64,000 nucleotides of DNA from Streptomyces sp. TG1A-8 (GCF_030499535.1 NZ_JASTLB010000001.1:124001-188000), one strand, 5' to 3'. Numbered from the stretch's first letter, positions 31,912 to 41,004 are shown. Numbers and translations: made by a program. The notes: generated by a model not told the origin, from the letters alone.

Positions 31912-31930
31912 GGCCGCCGACGTAGTGCGG
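31869..31930. repeat. 19-bp direct repeat overlapping the palindrome
   Basis: The sequence GGCCGCCGACGTAGTGCGG occurs at 31869-31887 and again at 31912-31930. The first copy spans the loop of the palindrome and the second follows directly after its right arm. The layout looks like a partial tandem duplication or a multi-site binding or recombination target. Confidence 0.85.
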
Positions 31931-32113
31931 TTCACGCCAGGGGTGATCGGGCCCTCCTCAAGGCCGGTTGGTACTCCAGTCCGGTTTTGCGATGTTGCGG
32001 CGGACCCGGCTGGGAACGGGTGTGGCCACCGCGTGATCATCGGTTGGTGTATGGACAGACGAAGATCGTGCGGTGGCCGCGGGCCATAGCGAGGCCCTGC
32101 CCGTTGGCGGGCT

Positions 32114-32510
32114 ATGTTCGACCAGGTCACGGCCCGGATCGCGGAACGTTTCGGCCGAGTTGAGCCTCGGGTCGTGGCCCGCGCCTGTGCGCTCGGGCTG
32201 CTGTCGGGTGTCGAGCGGAAGAACTGCTGGCAGCTGGCCGAGCAGGCCGGGCACGTCCGCCCCGGACCGATGCAGCGCCTGCTGCGCTACGCCCGCTGGG
32301 ACGCCGATGCCGTCCGTGACGACCTGCGCGCTTACGGTGCCGACCACCTCGGCACCGACGGCGGTGTGCTCATCGTGGATGAGACCGGCTTGGTGAAGAA
32401 GGGCCGGTCCTCGGCGGGGGTGCAGCGGCAGTGCACCGGGACCGCAGGACGCATCGAGAACTCCCAGGTCGGCGTGTTCCTCGCCCTGGCCACCAGCCGG
32501 GGGGTGCCTC
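32114..32510 (+). pseudogene. IS701-type DDE transposase, 5' fragment
   Basis: The first 130 or so residues resemble the N-terminal part of IS701/IS4-like DDE transposases. They include VDETGLVKKG, which carries the first catalytic Asp, and a GTAGRIENSQVGVF stretch. Similarity stops near 32500, where sequence belonging to an IS110-type element begins. The C-terminal two thirds, with the other catalytic residues, are absent, so it cannot be active. Confidence 0.8.
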
Positions 32511-32536
32511 TATGTCCTTCGTCAAGCCTGAGCTGG

Positions 32537-33100
32537 TCATGCGACGGCTGCTTCGGGGAGGCGGGGTTCGTAGAAGGTGCCGTCGCGGAGCATGGCGAAC
32601 AGGACGCTGATGCGGTGGCGGGCGAGGCGGAGCAGGGCCTGGGTGTGGGTCTTTCCCCGGGAGCGGCATTCGTCGTAGTAGGTGCGGGAGGTGGGATCGT
32701 GCAGGGCGGCGAACGCGGACAGGAACATCGCGCGTTTGAGCTGTCGGTTTCCGCCGCGTGGTGCGTGTTCGCCGTGGATCGAGGTTTTCGAGGACTTCGT
32801 CGTCGGGGCGAGGCCGGCGTAGGAGGCCAGGTGGGCGGCGGTGGGGAAGCCGGTGCCGTCACCGACGGTGACCAGCAAGGTGGCGGCGGTCCTGACCGCG
32901 ACCCCCGGAATCGAGGTCAGGACCTTGGAAAGAGGGGGATCCTCCAGCAGGGCTTTGATCTGGGTTTCCAGGGCCCGGCGTTGTTCGTGGACCGCCGCGA
33001 GCGATCGGGCTAGGGAGGGCACGACCGTGTCGAGGGTGCCGGTGCCGGGAACGACCACGGTCTGTTCGTCCAGGGCTTCGAAAGCGCCCGCCAGTTGCAC
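32537..33100 (-). pseudogene. IS110-type transposase, 3' fragment
   Basis: Encodes the C-terminal half of an IS110/IS1111-type transposase. It has a coiled helical part around EQRRALETQIKALL, then the Transposase_20 domain (SIPGV, TAAHLASYAGLAP) and the Ser-type region with RGGNRQLKRAMF. The N-terminal DEDD (RuvC-like) domain is missing, replaced near 33100 by a mycoredoxin remnant. The frame stays open further upstream to 33202, but that part does not resemble the family. It interrupts an IS701-type gene on one side and a mycoredoxin gene on the other. Confidence 0.8.
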
Positions 33101-33253
33101 TGGGTCAACATCTGGCGCGACCCGGCAGGAGCCGCAGCGGTGAGAGCAGCCAACGACGGCAACGAGACCGTGCCGACCGTCGTCGTGGCGGGCCGGCCAC
33201 ACACCAACCCCGATCCCGAACGGGTGCGCGAACAGCTCTCCCCTTCCACATGA
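33099..33253 (+). pseudogene. Mycoredoxin/glutaredoxin-like gene, 3' remnant
   Basis: The last 51 codons read WVNIWRDPAGAAAVR, then NDGNETVPTVVV and a closing PHTNPDPERVR, ending in TGA at 33251-33253. This is the second half of actinobacterial mycoredoxins, including the TVP cis-proline motif. The N-terminal half with the redox CxxC is absent and the IS110-type fragment abuts it. Confidence 0.7.
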
Positions 33254-33593
33254 TCAGAAACCGCTCCCTACCGAGAGGCACCCACGGACACAAGCACACA
33301 GAGGTTAAAAGACAAGCTCAGACGGCGATGTCCAACTGGCACTGTCCCGCAGACCAGCGACCGTGTGCTGGAGGACTGCCCCGAACGCCTTCGGCGGCCG
33401 CCTCTCAGCGGCCCGCCAGTAGCCCCAGCGCCTCGGTCGCACCGCTCGTTCGACCCGACTCCCGCGGTTCGGCGGCGGGCACGCCCCGAACCTCCTGCAG
33501 CCTGTGGCGCCGGCCGAGGCCATCACCGAATCCGCCTCTCCGCTCACCCGTGGGCGGACCGTCTCGCCGTCGTGAGCGCGGGACGACGAGGCG
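33254..33593. other. Intergenic region without recognisable gene
   Basis: About 340 bases between the mycoredoxin remnant and the terminator of the esterase gene. Short frames exist but show no family resemblance. Confidence 0.5.
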
Positions 33594-33627
33594 GGCAGGG
33601 GCTAGTGCCCGGGCACCAGCCCCTGCC
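33594..33627 (-). terminator. Hairpin downstream of the SGNH hydrolase gene
   Basis: Arms 33594-33610 and 33611-33627 pair at 16 of 17 positions, centred on CCCGGG. The hairpin lies 14 bases past the stop of the last gene of the minus-strand sugar operon, where a terminator is expected. Confidence 0.7.
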
Positions 33628-33640
33628 GTGAATCGGGTGT

Positions 33641-34858
33641 TCAGCCCGTGCGCAGTGTGCGGTTGCAGTCGAGGCGGTCGAGGTCGACCGCGTCGGCCAT
33701 CGCCTGCATGCCCTTGTCGTTGGGGTGCAGGTGGTCACCGCCGTCGAAGACGGGCAGGATCCGTTCCGGGTCGTAGGGGCTGCGCAGGATCCGGTCGAAG
33801 TCGGCCACCGCGTCGAAGTCGCCGCGGGTTCTGATGAAGGTGTTCACCTCCTGGCGCACGGCTTCGGCGGCCGGGTCCCACTCGGACCAGCCCTTGAACG
33901 GTGTGACGGTGGCTCCGACGATGCACTTGCCCGCCTTGTGCGCCCGGTCGGCGATCCGCCGGTACGCGGCTACCAGGTCCTGCGCGGTGACACCGGTGTG
34001 GGCCTTGATGTCGTTGATGCCCTCGAAGAGGAAAACGGTGCGCACACCCGGGTGGGAGAGGACGTCCCGGTCCAGACGGTTGAGGGCGCTCTGTCCGGCG
34101 CCGTCGGCGAGGACCTTGTTGCCGGAGATCCCCTCGTTGGCGACGCCCTTGAGCGGCGTGTCCGTCTTCCGGAGACGGCGGGCGAGGTAGTCGGGCCAGC
34201 GGCGGTCGAGGTCGGTCGTGGACTGCCAGCCGTCCGTGATCGAGTCGCCCAGCGCCACCACGGCTTCGGTACCGGTCCGCGGGCGGACCGACACCGCGTC
34301 GAGGTAGAACCACGAACCGATCGTGTCGGTCCAGGGTTCGGCGCTCGCTTCTGCCGTGTGGTCGCCCCTGGCGGCGTACGAGGTCTGCATCGCCATGCCG
34401 TGGCCGGTGGCCGGGCCCGCGGCGTCGGGTGTGTGGATGCTGATGACGAGATCGCTCCCGGCGGGCAGCTTGCCGGGCAGGGGGTCGCTGAGCGCGGTCT
34501 CGCCGGCCGGGACGGTGACGGAGCGGGTTCCGTCGAAGGTCAGCCGCCGGTTGCTGCCCCGCACGAGCGCGGCCCCCTCCTCCCGCAGGCCGGCATAGAC
34601 GCTGTCGAATGTCACCGGGCGGTTTCCGAACGCGTTGGACAGCCGGATGCGCAGATCGGTGCCGCCCACACTGGTACGCACGATGAGGCGGTAGCTCCGG
34701 TCGGCGGCGGCCTCGCCCATGCGGTCCGCGCTCGCCGCCCAGGTGACCACGTCATGCCGTTGAGTCGCGGCTTGCGCGGGGGCCGGTGAGGGCTGCAGGG
34801 CTGCGGCCGCCAGCGCCGCCGCCGCCAGTCCGCCGGCGCGTGCGAAGCGGCGGGTCAT
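33641..34858 (-). CDS. Secreted SGNH/GDSL hydrolase (esterase)
   Basis: 405 residues. The N-terminus is a signal peptide (Arg-rich start, Ala-rich core, PAQA near residue 30), so the enzyme is exported. An N-terminal beta domain (about 35-190) precedes the catalytic SGNH domain. That domain has block I GDSITDG (nucleophile Ser206), the block III-like GIND and the C-terminal block V DHLHPND with the catalytic Asp/His. The family removes acyl, often acetyl, groups. As last gene of the glycosidase operon, overlapping the GH95 gene by four bases (ATGA), it probably deacylates decorated oligosaccharides so that the glycosidases can act. That substrate is inferred from context. Confidence 0.9.
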   Translation of the reverse strand: MTRRFARAGGLAAAALAAAALQPSPAPAQAATQRHDVVTWAASADRMGEAAADRSYRLIVRTSVGGTDLRIRLSNAFGNRPVTFDSVYAGLREEGAALVRGSNRRLTFDGTRSVTVPAGETALSDPLPGKLPAGSDLVISIHTPDAAGPATGHGMAMQTSYAARGDHTAEASAEPWTDTIGSWFYLDAVSVRPRTGTEAVVALGDSITDGWQSTTDLDRRWPDYLARRLRKTDTPLKGVANEGISGNKVLADGAGQSALNRLDRDVLSHPGVRTVFLFEGINDIKAHTGVTAQDLVAAYRRIADRAHKAGKCIVGATVTPFKGWSEWDPAAEAVRQEVNTFIRTRGDFDAVADFDRILRSPYDPERILPVFDGGDHLHPNDKGMQAMADAVDLDRLDCNRTLRTG

Positions 34859-37224
34859 CGGGTGAAGTCCTTCAGCGTGACGGAGTCACCGGGCTCCAGT
34901 GAGACCGTGCGGGATCTCCCCTTGTACGCGACCGTTGTGGTCCGGCCTCCGACGCTGCGGACGCGCACCTCGGTGGGCTTGCCCTGCTTCCACTCCAGGT
35001 CGACCACGAAGCCGCCGCGGGCGCCGGCCCCGGTGAGGGAACCGGACTGCGACCAGGCCTCCGGCAGGGCGGGCAGGAGCTCCACGTGGCCCGGACGGGA
35101 GTACACCAGCATTTCGATCATCACCGCCGGGGTGCCGAAGTTGGCGTCGATCTGGAAGATGCCCCGGCCCTTCTCCACCTCGTAGATGTCGAAGAGGTTG
35201 AAGGCGGTGCCGTTGCTCCCGCCGGTCGAGGGGCGCAGGTTGTTCACCACCAGCCGGTAGGCCGTCTCGGCGTCCTTCAGACGGGCCCAGCACAGGCCGC
35301 GCCAGGCATTGGCCCAGCCGAAGCTCTCCATGCCGCGCGCGGTGAGCAGGGCAGTGGCACCCTTGACGATGCCGGACGGGGTGGAGCCGTCGGGGCGGAT
35401 GCGGTCGCCGGGGAAGAGGCCGACGAGCGGGGACAGGTGGCGGTGGGTCGTCTCACCGAGGTTGTCGGGGGACATCCACTCCTCCAGCCAGCCGGTCCTC
35501 GGGCTCACCTTCGGCAGGTACAGCTTCCGGCGCAGGGCGCTGACGATGTCGGCGTAGCCGCCGTCCCTGCGCAGCTCAGCCGCTGCCGCGCAGTAGTTGC
35601 CGAACAGGGTCCATACGAGTTCCTGGGCGTAGGTGATGCCCTTGGCGTCGAGGGGGCCGTGTTCGGGGGACCAGTCGCTGTCGGCGATCAGCACCTCCTT
35701 CGGGCTGCCCGGCAGGGTCGTGGTGAGCAGTCGCGTCTCCCAGAACTCGCAGGCGCCCTTGAGCAGGGGGTAGATGCGCTCCAGGTGTGTGCGGGATGCG
35801 GTGAACTCGTAGTGCTCGTAGAGGGAGTTGCACAGCCAGGCGTTGCCCGCCGGGTGCCACCACCAGCCGTTGCCGCCGTGCGGGTTGGTGGAGACGGCGA
35901 CGGTCCAGCCGGCGATCCTGCCGGTGGTGTTGTGGTAGCGGTTGCGCGGGTCGTTGAAGTGCTTGCGGGTGAGGTCGGTCCAGGCAGGGAGCTGGGCGAG
36001 GCAGTAGTCGGTGAACGCGTCGAAGCAGTCGGACAGGCCCGCCCGGTCGGCCAGCCAGTAGTTCATCTGGATGTTGATGTCGGTGTGGTAGTCGCCCATC
36101 CAGTCCGGGTCGTTGCCGTCCAGCCACAGCCCCTGAAGGTTCAGTGGCAGACTGCCCCGGGAGCCGGAGATCATCAGGTAGCGGCCGAATTGCAGGAAGG
36201 CCGCCTCCAGTTCGGGGTCGGGCTGTCCGTCCCGGGCCCGTGCCCGCAGCCGCTCCCAGGTGTCCAGGGAGCGCTGCTCGGCGGTGGAGGTGCCCAGGGA
36301 GACGTCCATGCTGCCGTACAGGGTGCGGTAGTCGGCGATGTGGGTGCGCAGCAGGGTGGCGGTGGTGTGCGCGGCGGCGGTACGGACCTTGGTGCGGGCC
36401 AGACGCCCGGGGTCGAGGGACGGGTCGCGGTAGTGGGTGGCCGCGTCGGGCTTGTAGTTGGTGCCGCCGCTCACCACCACCGTGAGCTCCTTGCAGCCGT
36501 CGAAGTGGATCCGCTCGCCGTCGGCCGCCACCCGGCCGCCCCTGCCGTGGGCGGTGACCGCGGCGCCGTAGCGCAGTCCGTTGGGGAAGGCGGCGCCGAA
36601 CGAGGTCGCGGCGTCCTCGCCGTGCGTCCCGACCAGTGTGACGCTGCCGGTGTAGTGGCCGCCGCCGCTCTGGATGAAGTGCAGCACGATCACGTCGTCC
36701 GGGCGACTGGCGAAGATCTCCCGCCGGTAGGTCGCGCCGGAACGTTCGTAGGAGGTCGTGACGACAGCCCGGTCGAGGTCGAGGGTGCGGCGGTAGCCGG
36801 AGACGGCGGACAGGTCGTGGTCGGGCAGGTCCACGGTGAGCTGGGCCAGCAGGGTGAAGGAGCCGAAGTCGTCGCGGCCGTAGGGGAACTGGCCGTCCCC
36901 GTCGAGAGTGTCGTTGAGACCGCCGGTCCACATCGTGGCATCGGTTATCAGGAGGAGTTCGCGGCCGGGGTCGTTGCTCGCGAGGGCGCCGAGGCGGCCG
37001 TTGCCGACCGGAAAACCCTGTTCGATCATCGAGTGGTCGTCGGCGGGGGCCCGCCACCACAGCCGGCCGGCCGGGAACGTGGGCGGGGACGGCGCGTTCG
37101 TGGGGCGTTGGGGCGCGGCGGAGGCGGTGAAGGCGGGCAGTGCGCCGAGTGCTCCGGCGAGGCCGGCCGTGGCGGTGAGCGAGAGCAGGGTTCTTCTGCT
37201 GGGGTGTGACGGGCGGAGGTTCAT
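34855..37224 (-). CDS. Secreted GH95-family glycosidase (alpha-L-fucosidase or alpha-L-galactosidase)
   Basis: 789 residues with a Tat-like leader (RRTLLSLTATAG) and cleavage near residue 33. The mature protein starts with the GH95 N-terminal beta domain (LWWRAPADDHSMIEQGFPVGNG). The (alpha/alpha)6 core follows, with NIQMNYW near residue 385, and then C-terminal beta domains. Length and domain order match inverting 1,2-alpha-L-fucosidases. Some members act on alpha-L-galactosides, and sequence alone does not decide. It is translationally coupled to the downstream SGNH esterase and follows the GH27 gene, so it is probably induced with galactoside uptake. Confidence 0.9.
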   Translation of the reverse strand: MNLRPSHPSRRTLLSLTATAGLAGALGALPAFTASAAPQRPTNAPSPPTFPAGRLWWRAPADDHSMIEQGFPVGNGRLGALASNDPGRELLLITDATMWTGGLNDTLDGDGQFPYGRDDFGSFTLLAQLTVDLPDHDLSAVSGYRRTLDLDRAVVTTSYERSGATYRREIFASRPDDVIVLHFIQSGGGHYTGSVTLVGTHGEDAATSFGAAFPNGLRYGAAVTAHGRGGRVAADGERIHFDGCKELTVVVSGGTNYKPDAATHYRDPSLDPGRLARTKVRTAAAHTTATLLRTHIADYRTLYGSMDVSLGTSTAEQRSLDTWERLRARARDGQPDPELEAAFLQFGRYLMISGSRGSLPLNLQGLWLDGNDPDWMGDYHTDINIQMNYWLADRAGLSDCFDAFTDYCLAQLPAWTDLTRKHFNDPRNRYHNTTGRIAGWTVAVSTNPHGGNGWWWHPAGNAWLCNSLYEHYEFTASRTHLERIYPLLKGACEFWETRLLTTTLPGSPKEVLIADSDWSPEHGPLDAKGITYAQELVWTLFGNYCAAAAELRRDGGYADIVSALRRKLYLPKVSPRTGWLEEWMSPDNLGETTHRHLSPLVGLFPGDRIRPDGSTPSGIVKGATALLTARGMESFGWANAWRGLCWARLKDAETAYRLVVNNLRPSTGGSNGTAFNLFDIYEVEKGRGIFQIDANFGTPAVMIEMLVYSRPGHVELLPALPEAWSQSGSLTGAGARGGFVVDLEWKQGKPTEVRVRSVGGRTTTVAYKGRSRTVSLEPGDSVTLKDFTR

Positions 37225-37250
37225 GGGGCGGCTCCGGGGACGTCGGGGTG

Positions 37251-37272
37251 GGGCCCGCCGGCGGCCGGGCCC
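37251..37272 (-). terminator. Short GC hairpin between the GH27 and GH95 genes
   Basis: GGGCCCG at 37251-37257 can pair with CGGGCCC at 37266-37272. The hairpin sits just after the GH27 stop and may be a partial terminator or an mRNA-stabilising structure inside the operon. Confidence 0.4.
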
Positions 37273-37280
37273 CGGGGGTG

Positions 37281-39098
37281 TCAGAGCGTCTTCGGTACGT
37301 CGATCCGGTCGATGTCCGGGGCGTAGCCGTTACCGCTGTCGATCGTGATGGTGTTGCTGCCCGCCTTGAGGGTCACGGGGACGCTGACCGTCGCGACGGT
37401 CCCCCAGTCGCCGGTGGAGGGGAACTTGTGGCTGGTTTCGCCGCCGCTGTCGGCGGAGACCTGTGCGGAGCGGGCGTCACCGCTGATGTAGGCGATCTTG
37501 ACCTGATAGGTGCCGGTCTCGGCCACGACGATGTCGTTGAAGGTCAGCTTGCCTCCCTGGTAGAGGTTGCCGATCTTCTTGCCGTCGGAGCAGGCCGGGC
37601 AGTCGGCGACCGAGGCGTTGCCGGCGAGCGTGTTGGCGGACCGCTCCGCCTCGTAGGCCGTGGTGGTCAGGGCCCCGCCCTTGGGGTCGACGGTGAACAG
37701 GCGGGAACCGTGGGCGGGCAGGGCCTCGGTGACCTTGTTCCTATGGGTGCCGAGATTCTCGCGGTTCCACAGGTCGCGGACCGCGGCCTTGCCGGTGAAG
37801 CCGAGAGCGGCCCAGTCGGCGGTCACCGACGCGGGCTTGTCGGCGAGGTTGAACAGGGCGACCGTGTAGGTGCCGTCGGGGTTCTTCGACGCCCACACCT
37901 GCTGCGGGTCGGAGGGGGTCACCGGGCGTGCGGGCGGGTTGGGGCCCTGGTCGAGGGCGATGACCTCGCGGTTGGTCAGCAGGGACAAGCCGTAGGGGTC
38001 CAGGCGGGTGAGGTCGTCCCCCGTGTACAGGGGTGACTTGGCGATGGCCCACAGGGTGGCGTAGCTCTGCCGCTCGGCCTTGGTCAGGCCGTCCATCTCA
38101 CCGTTGCCGACGTCCAGGGAGTCGAGGTCGTTCCAGCCGCCGGGACCTGCGTGCCGGGTCCACGCCGGAGCGTCGTCCCAACGGTCGTCGACCGAGTTCT
38201 CCCAGCTGACGAGGGTATTGCAGTAGCACTCGACATCGGTGTCGATGCGCCAGCCCTGGGAGTACTTCTTCCAGTCGGCGGCGTGTCCGATGTCCAGGGA
38301 CCAGGACAGTTCCAGATGGATGGGACGCCCCGTGGCGGCGATCGCCTTGTGCCAGGCGGCCACGTCGGCAACGTTGTCGTACTGCTCGCCGCTCCTGCCC
38401 GAACCAGGTCCGACGCCGTCGAGCTTGAGGAAGTCATAGCCCCAGTCGGCGAACATCTGGGCCTGTGAGTCTATGTACTTCTGGGTACAGGGGCGGGAGA
38501 AGTCGAGTTTGTAGGAGCTGTCCCAGCCGTTGGTGGTGCGCAGGTCGTTGTAGACGATGTCGGCGGTGGTGCAGTCGTCCGTGTTCCAGATCGGCGACCT
38601 GCCGTCGTTGTACGCCTCCTTCTCCAGACCGGCCGGCAGGTAGATGCCCGCCTTGAGGCCCCTGGCGTGGATGTGGTCGGCGACGGCCTTCATGCCGCGC
38701 GGGAAGCGGACCGGGTCGGCCTTCTGCCGGGCGTAGCGGTCGAACCCGGGCTTCCACGTCTTGTCCCGCCACCAGCCGGCGTCGATGTTGACGTACTCGT
38801 AGCCGTACTTCTTCAGTTTGGCGGCCAGGGCGTCGGCCTGCTTCAGGACGTTGGCCTCGGTGAGGTAGCTGTAGTCGCCGTCGGGGTTGAGACCCGGGTA
38901 CTTGGACGACTGCATGCTCCAACTCGACCAGCCCATGTAGGGCTTGGCGGCCGGGTCGGCAGAGGCCGCGGTGGAGGCCGTTGCGGCTTCGGCGTGGACG
39001 GCGGGGGCGACGGCGGTGGTGGCGCCCGCGGTGAGGGCGAGGACCACCAGGGCTCTGAGGGTGCGTGCGGGCAGGACGGTGTACGAGGATGACCGCAT
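37281..39098 (-). CDS. Secreted GH27-family enzyme with C-terminal CBM35-like domain
   Basis: 605 residues. A signal peptide (about 1-35) precedes the GH27 (beta/alpha)8 barrel, which starts PYMGWSSWS. The nucleophile is Asp227 in LKLDGVG, and a conserved DTDVECYCNTL stretch lies in the acid/base region. After a beta-sandwich, a CBM35-like module covers roughly 470-605 (YEAERSANTLAG to YAPDIDRIDVP). GH27 enzymes are retaining alpha-galactosidases or, less often, beta-L-arabinopyranosidases or isomalto-dextranases. The usual IDDGW motif that binds the galactose hydroxyls reads IDAGW here (Asp106-Ala107), so exact specificity is uncertain. The gene lies 49 nt after the permease gene, in the same operon. 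Confidence 0.9.
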   Translation of the reverse strand: MRSSSYTVLPARTLRALVVLALTAGATTAVAPAVHAEAATASTAASADPAAKPYMGWSSWSMQSSKYPGLNPDGDYSYLTEANVLKQADALAAKLKKYGYEYVNIDAGWWRDKTWKPGFDRYARQKADPVRFPRGMKAVADHIHARGLKAGIYLPAGLEKEAYNDGRSPIWNTDDCTTADIVYNDLRTTNGWDSSYKLDFSRPCTQKYIDSQAQMFADWGYDFLKLDGVGPGSGRSGEQYDNVADVAAWHKAIAATGRPIHLELSWSLDIGHAADWKKYSQGWRIDTDVECYCNTLVSWENSVDDRWDDAPAWTRHAGPGGWNDLDSLDVGNGEMDGLTKAERQSYATLWAIAKSPLYTGDDLTRLDPYGLSLLTNREVIALDQGPNPPARPVTPSDPQQVWASKNPDGTYTVALFNLADKPASVTADWAALGFTGKAAVRDLWNRENLGTHRNKVTEALPAHGSRLFTVDPKGGALTTTAYEAERSANTLAGNASVADCPACSDGKKIGNLYQGGKLTFNDIVVAETGTYQVKIAYISGDARSAQVSADSGGETSHKFPSTGDWGTVATVSVPVTLKAGSNTITIDSGNGYAPDIDRIDVPKTL

Positions 39099-39147
39099 GG
39101 TTCGTGCCTCCTGTGGGTTCGGTGTTCAATCGGGGGAACGGGGCGGC

Positions 39148-40074
39148 TCAGCCCTTGCCCGAGCCGATGGTGAGACCGCTGATGAACTGGCGCTGGAGCG
39201 CGAAGTACACCAGCAGGGTGGGGATCGCGGTCATCAGGGCACCGGCCGCGATCAGATTGGGGTTGGTGAAGTACTGGCCCTGGAGGTTGGCCAGCGCGGA
39301 GGTGATGGGCCGCTTGTCGCCCGTGTCGATCAGGATGAGGGGCCAGAAGAAGTCGTTGTAGATCCAGATCGATTCCAGGGTGGCCAGTGCGGCGAAGGCG
39401 GGGCGGCACAGGGGCAGCACGATCTGGAAGAACTGGCGCCAGGCCTGGGCACCGTCGACGACGGCGGCTTCGAAGATCTCCTTGGGGACCGTCTTCATGT
39501 AGTTGCTGAGGACGAAGGTGCAGAAGCCGCACTGGTAGGCGATGTGGATGGCGATGATGCCCCAGGCCGAGTCGTACAGCAGCAGGGAGTCGCTCATCCA
39601 CGGCGGGAGCGGGATCTGCAGGTACAGCCGGTACAGCGGGGTGATCAGGACCTGCGGGGGCAGCAGGTTGCCCGCGGTGAAGAGCATCAGCAGGGCGATG
39701 TTGAAGCGGAAGTCGAAGCGGGCGACGAAGAAGGCGACGGCCGCGGAGAACAGCAGTGTGCCGAGGACGGCGGGGACGGTGATGAGGACGGAGTTCCAGA
39801 AGAAGTGCGGCATCCCGGACTCGTTCCAGGCGTCGCTGTAGTTCTCCAGGCCGAAGCTGTGCGGCAGGGAGAAGTACCCGTGCTCGGAGGTGTCGCTGTA
39901 GGACCGCAGGGAGGTGTAGACGGCCCACAGCAGCGGGACCAGCCACAGCACGGAGATGCCGCCGAGCAGGAGATGGCGGCCCAGGTTGCGGGGCGGGCGG
40001 GAGGGGCCGTCGTGCGGCTCCGGCCGGCGTGCCGGCCGTGACCGCCGCTCCGGCCGGGTGGCGGTCGTGGTCAC
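39148..40074 (-). CDS. Sugar ABC transporter permease (MalG/CUT1 type)
   Basis: 308-residue inner-membrane permease with six predicted transmembrane segments after a basic N-terminus. It carries the EAA loop (EAAVVDGAQAWRQFFQIVLP) that contacts the ATPase. The GTG start at 40074 overlaps the stop of the upstream permease by four bases, so the two are translationally coupled. A longer frame upstream lies inside that permease and is not real coding. With its partner and the binding lipoprotein it would import oligosaccharides or monosaccharides released by the secreted glycosidases. No ATPase is encoded nearby. A shared MsiK-type ATPase is the usual solution in Streptomyces. Confidence 0.92.
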   Translation of the reverse strand: MTTTATRPERRSRPARRPEPHDGPSRPPRNLGRHLLLGGISVLWLVPLLWAVYTSLRSYSDTSEHGYFSLPHSFGLENYSDAWNESGMPHFFWNSVLITVPAVLGTLLFSAAVAFFVARFDFRFNIALLMLFTAGNLLPPQVLITPLYRLYLQIPLPPWMSDSLLLYDSAWGIIAIHIAYQCGFCTFVLSNYMKTVPKEIFEAAVVDGAQAWRQFFQIVLPLCRPAFAALATLESIWIYNDFFWPLILIDTGDKRPITSALANLQGQYFTNPNLIAAGALMTAIPTLLVYFALQRQFISGLTIGSGKG

Positions 40075-40982
40075 CGGTCCTCCTTGCGGAACGTCTGGAA
40101 GAGGAACGTCCCGATGGCGGCCAGGGAGACCAGGAGCAGGACGACCGCGAGGGCGGAGCCGTAACCGATGCGGCTCGACTCGCCGATGATGTTGTCGGTG
40201 ATCAGCAGGGACAGCAGTTCCATGCCGGGTTTGCTGCCGATGCCGCCACCCAGGACGTAGACGATGTCGAAGGCCCGCAGGGATTCCATGACGGTGACGA
40301 CGAGGATGATGATGTTGACCGGTTTCAGCGCGGGGAAGACCACGCGCAGGAACGTCTGGCGGCCGTTCGCGCCGTCGAGCGAGGCCGCCTCCCTCAGGGC
40401 CGGGTCGAAGCTCTTCAGACCGGCCAGGTAGAGGATCATGACGTAACCGGTGTGCCGCCAGCCGGACGCCACCAGGACGGCCCACAGGTTCAGGTCGGGG
40501 TTGCCCAGCCAGTCGATGTGGTGGGCCGAACCGGCCGCCCCCAGAACGCTGTTGAGCAGACCGGTGTCCGGGTTGTAGATGATCTCCCAGACGAACCCGA
40601 CGACGGCGAGGGACAGCACCATGGGCAGGAAGATCGCCGTCTGGTAGAAACGCGTGAAGCGGATCTTCTTGTCCAGTTGATAGGCCAGGAAGATTCCGAA
40701 CGGGGTGGGCAGCAGCGCCGTGAACAGCAGCCAGACGACGTTGTGTCGCACGGCGGGCCAGAAGGGCGGGTAGTTGGTGAGGATCTGCCGGTAGTTCTCC
40801 GGGCCCGTCCAGTGGATGTCGCCGAGGTGGATGCCGTCCCACGTGGTGAAGGACAGCCCGACCGAGGCGAGGGCGGGGAGCCAGACGAAGACCAGCAGGG
40901 CGAGGACGGGCAGGCCGACGGCGGCGGTCAGGAAGAGACGGTCGCCCTTGCTCAGCCGGGAGGGGGATGTCGCGGAGGACAC
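40071..40982 (-). CDS. Sugar ABC transporter permease (MalF/CUT1 type)
   Basis: 303 residues with six transmembrane segments and the EAA loop REAASLDGANGRQTFLRVVF. The short cytoplasmic N-terminus and the WTGPENY periplasmic loop are typical of the first permease of CUT1 importers. It lies 22 nt after the binding-protein gene and overlaps the next permease by four bases. It forms the membrane heterodimer with that gene's product. Confidence 0.93.
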   Translation of the reverse strand: MSSATSPSRLSKGDRLFLTAAVGLPVLALLVFVWLPALASVGLSFTTWDGIHLGDIHWTGPENYRQILTNYPPFWPAVRHNVVWLLFTALLPTPFGIFLAYQLDKKIRFTRFYQTAIFLPMVLSLAVVGFVWEIIYNPDTGLLNSVLGAAGSAHHIDWLGNPDLNLWAVLVASGWRHTGYVMILYLAGLKSFDPALREAASLDGANGRQTFLRVVFPALKPVNIIILVVTVMESLRAFDIVYVLGGGIGSKPGMELLSLLITDNIIGESSRIGYGSALAVVLLLVSLAAIGTFLFQTFRKEDR

Positions 40983-41004
40983 GGGAAGGCCTTTCCGGTC
41001 CTGG

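Noticed and set aside
31344..32163. Overlapping open frames on both strands upstream of the PKS genes
   Set aside because: Composition looks like random high-GC translation, part of them lie over the palindrome, and none has a family resemblance or convincing start.
32559..33013. Continuation of the IS701-type frame on the plus strand
   Set aside because: Beyond about 32510 the translation is the antisense of the IS110-type fragment, so it does not belong to the transposase.
39148..40842. Reading the second permease as a 564-residue protein
   Set aside because: The extra N-terminal part lies out of frame within the first permease gene. The GTG at 40074 with a four-base overlap is the normal arrangement.
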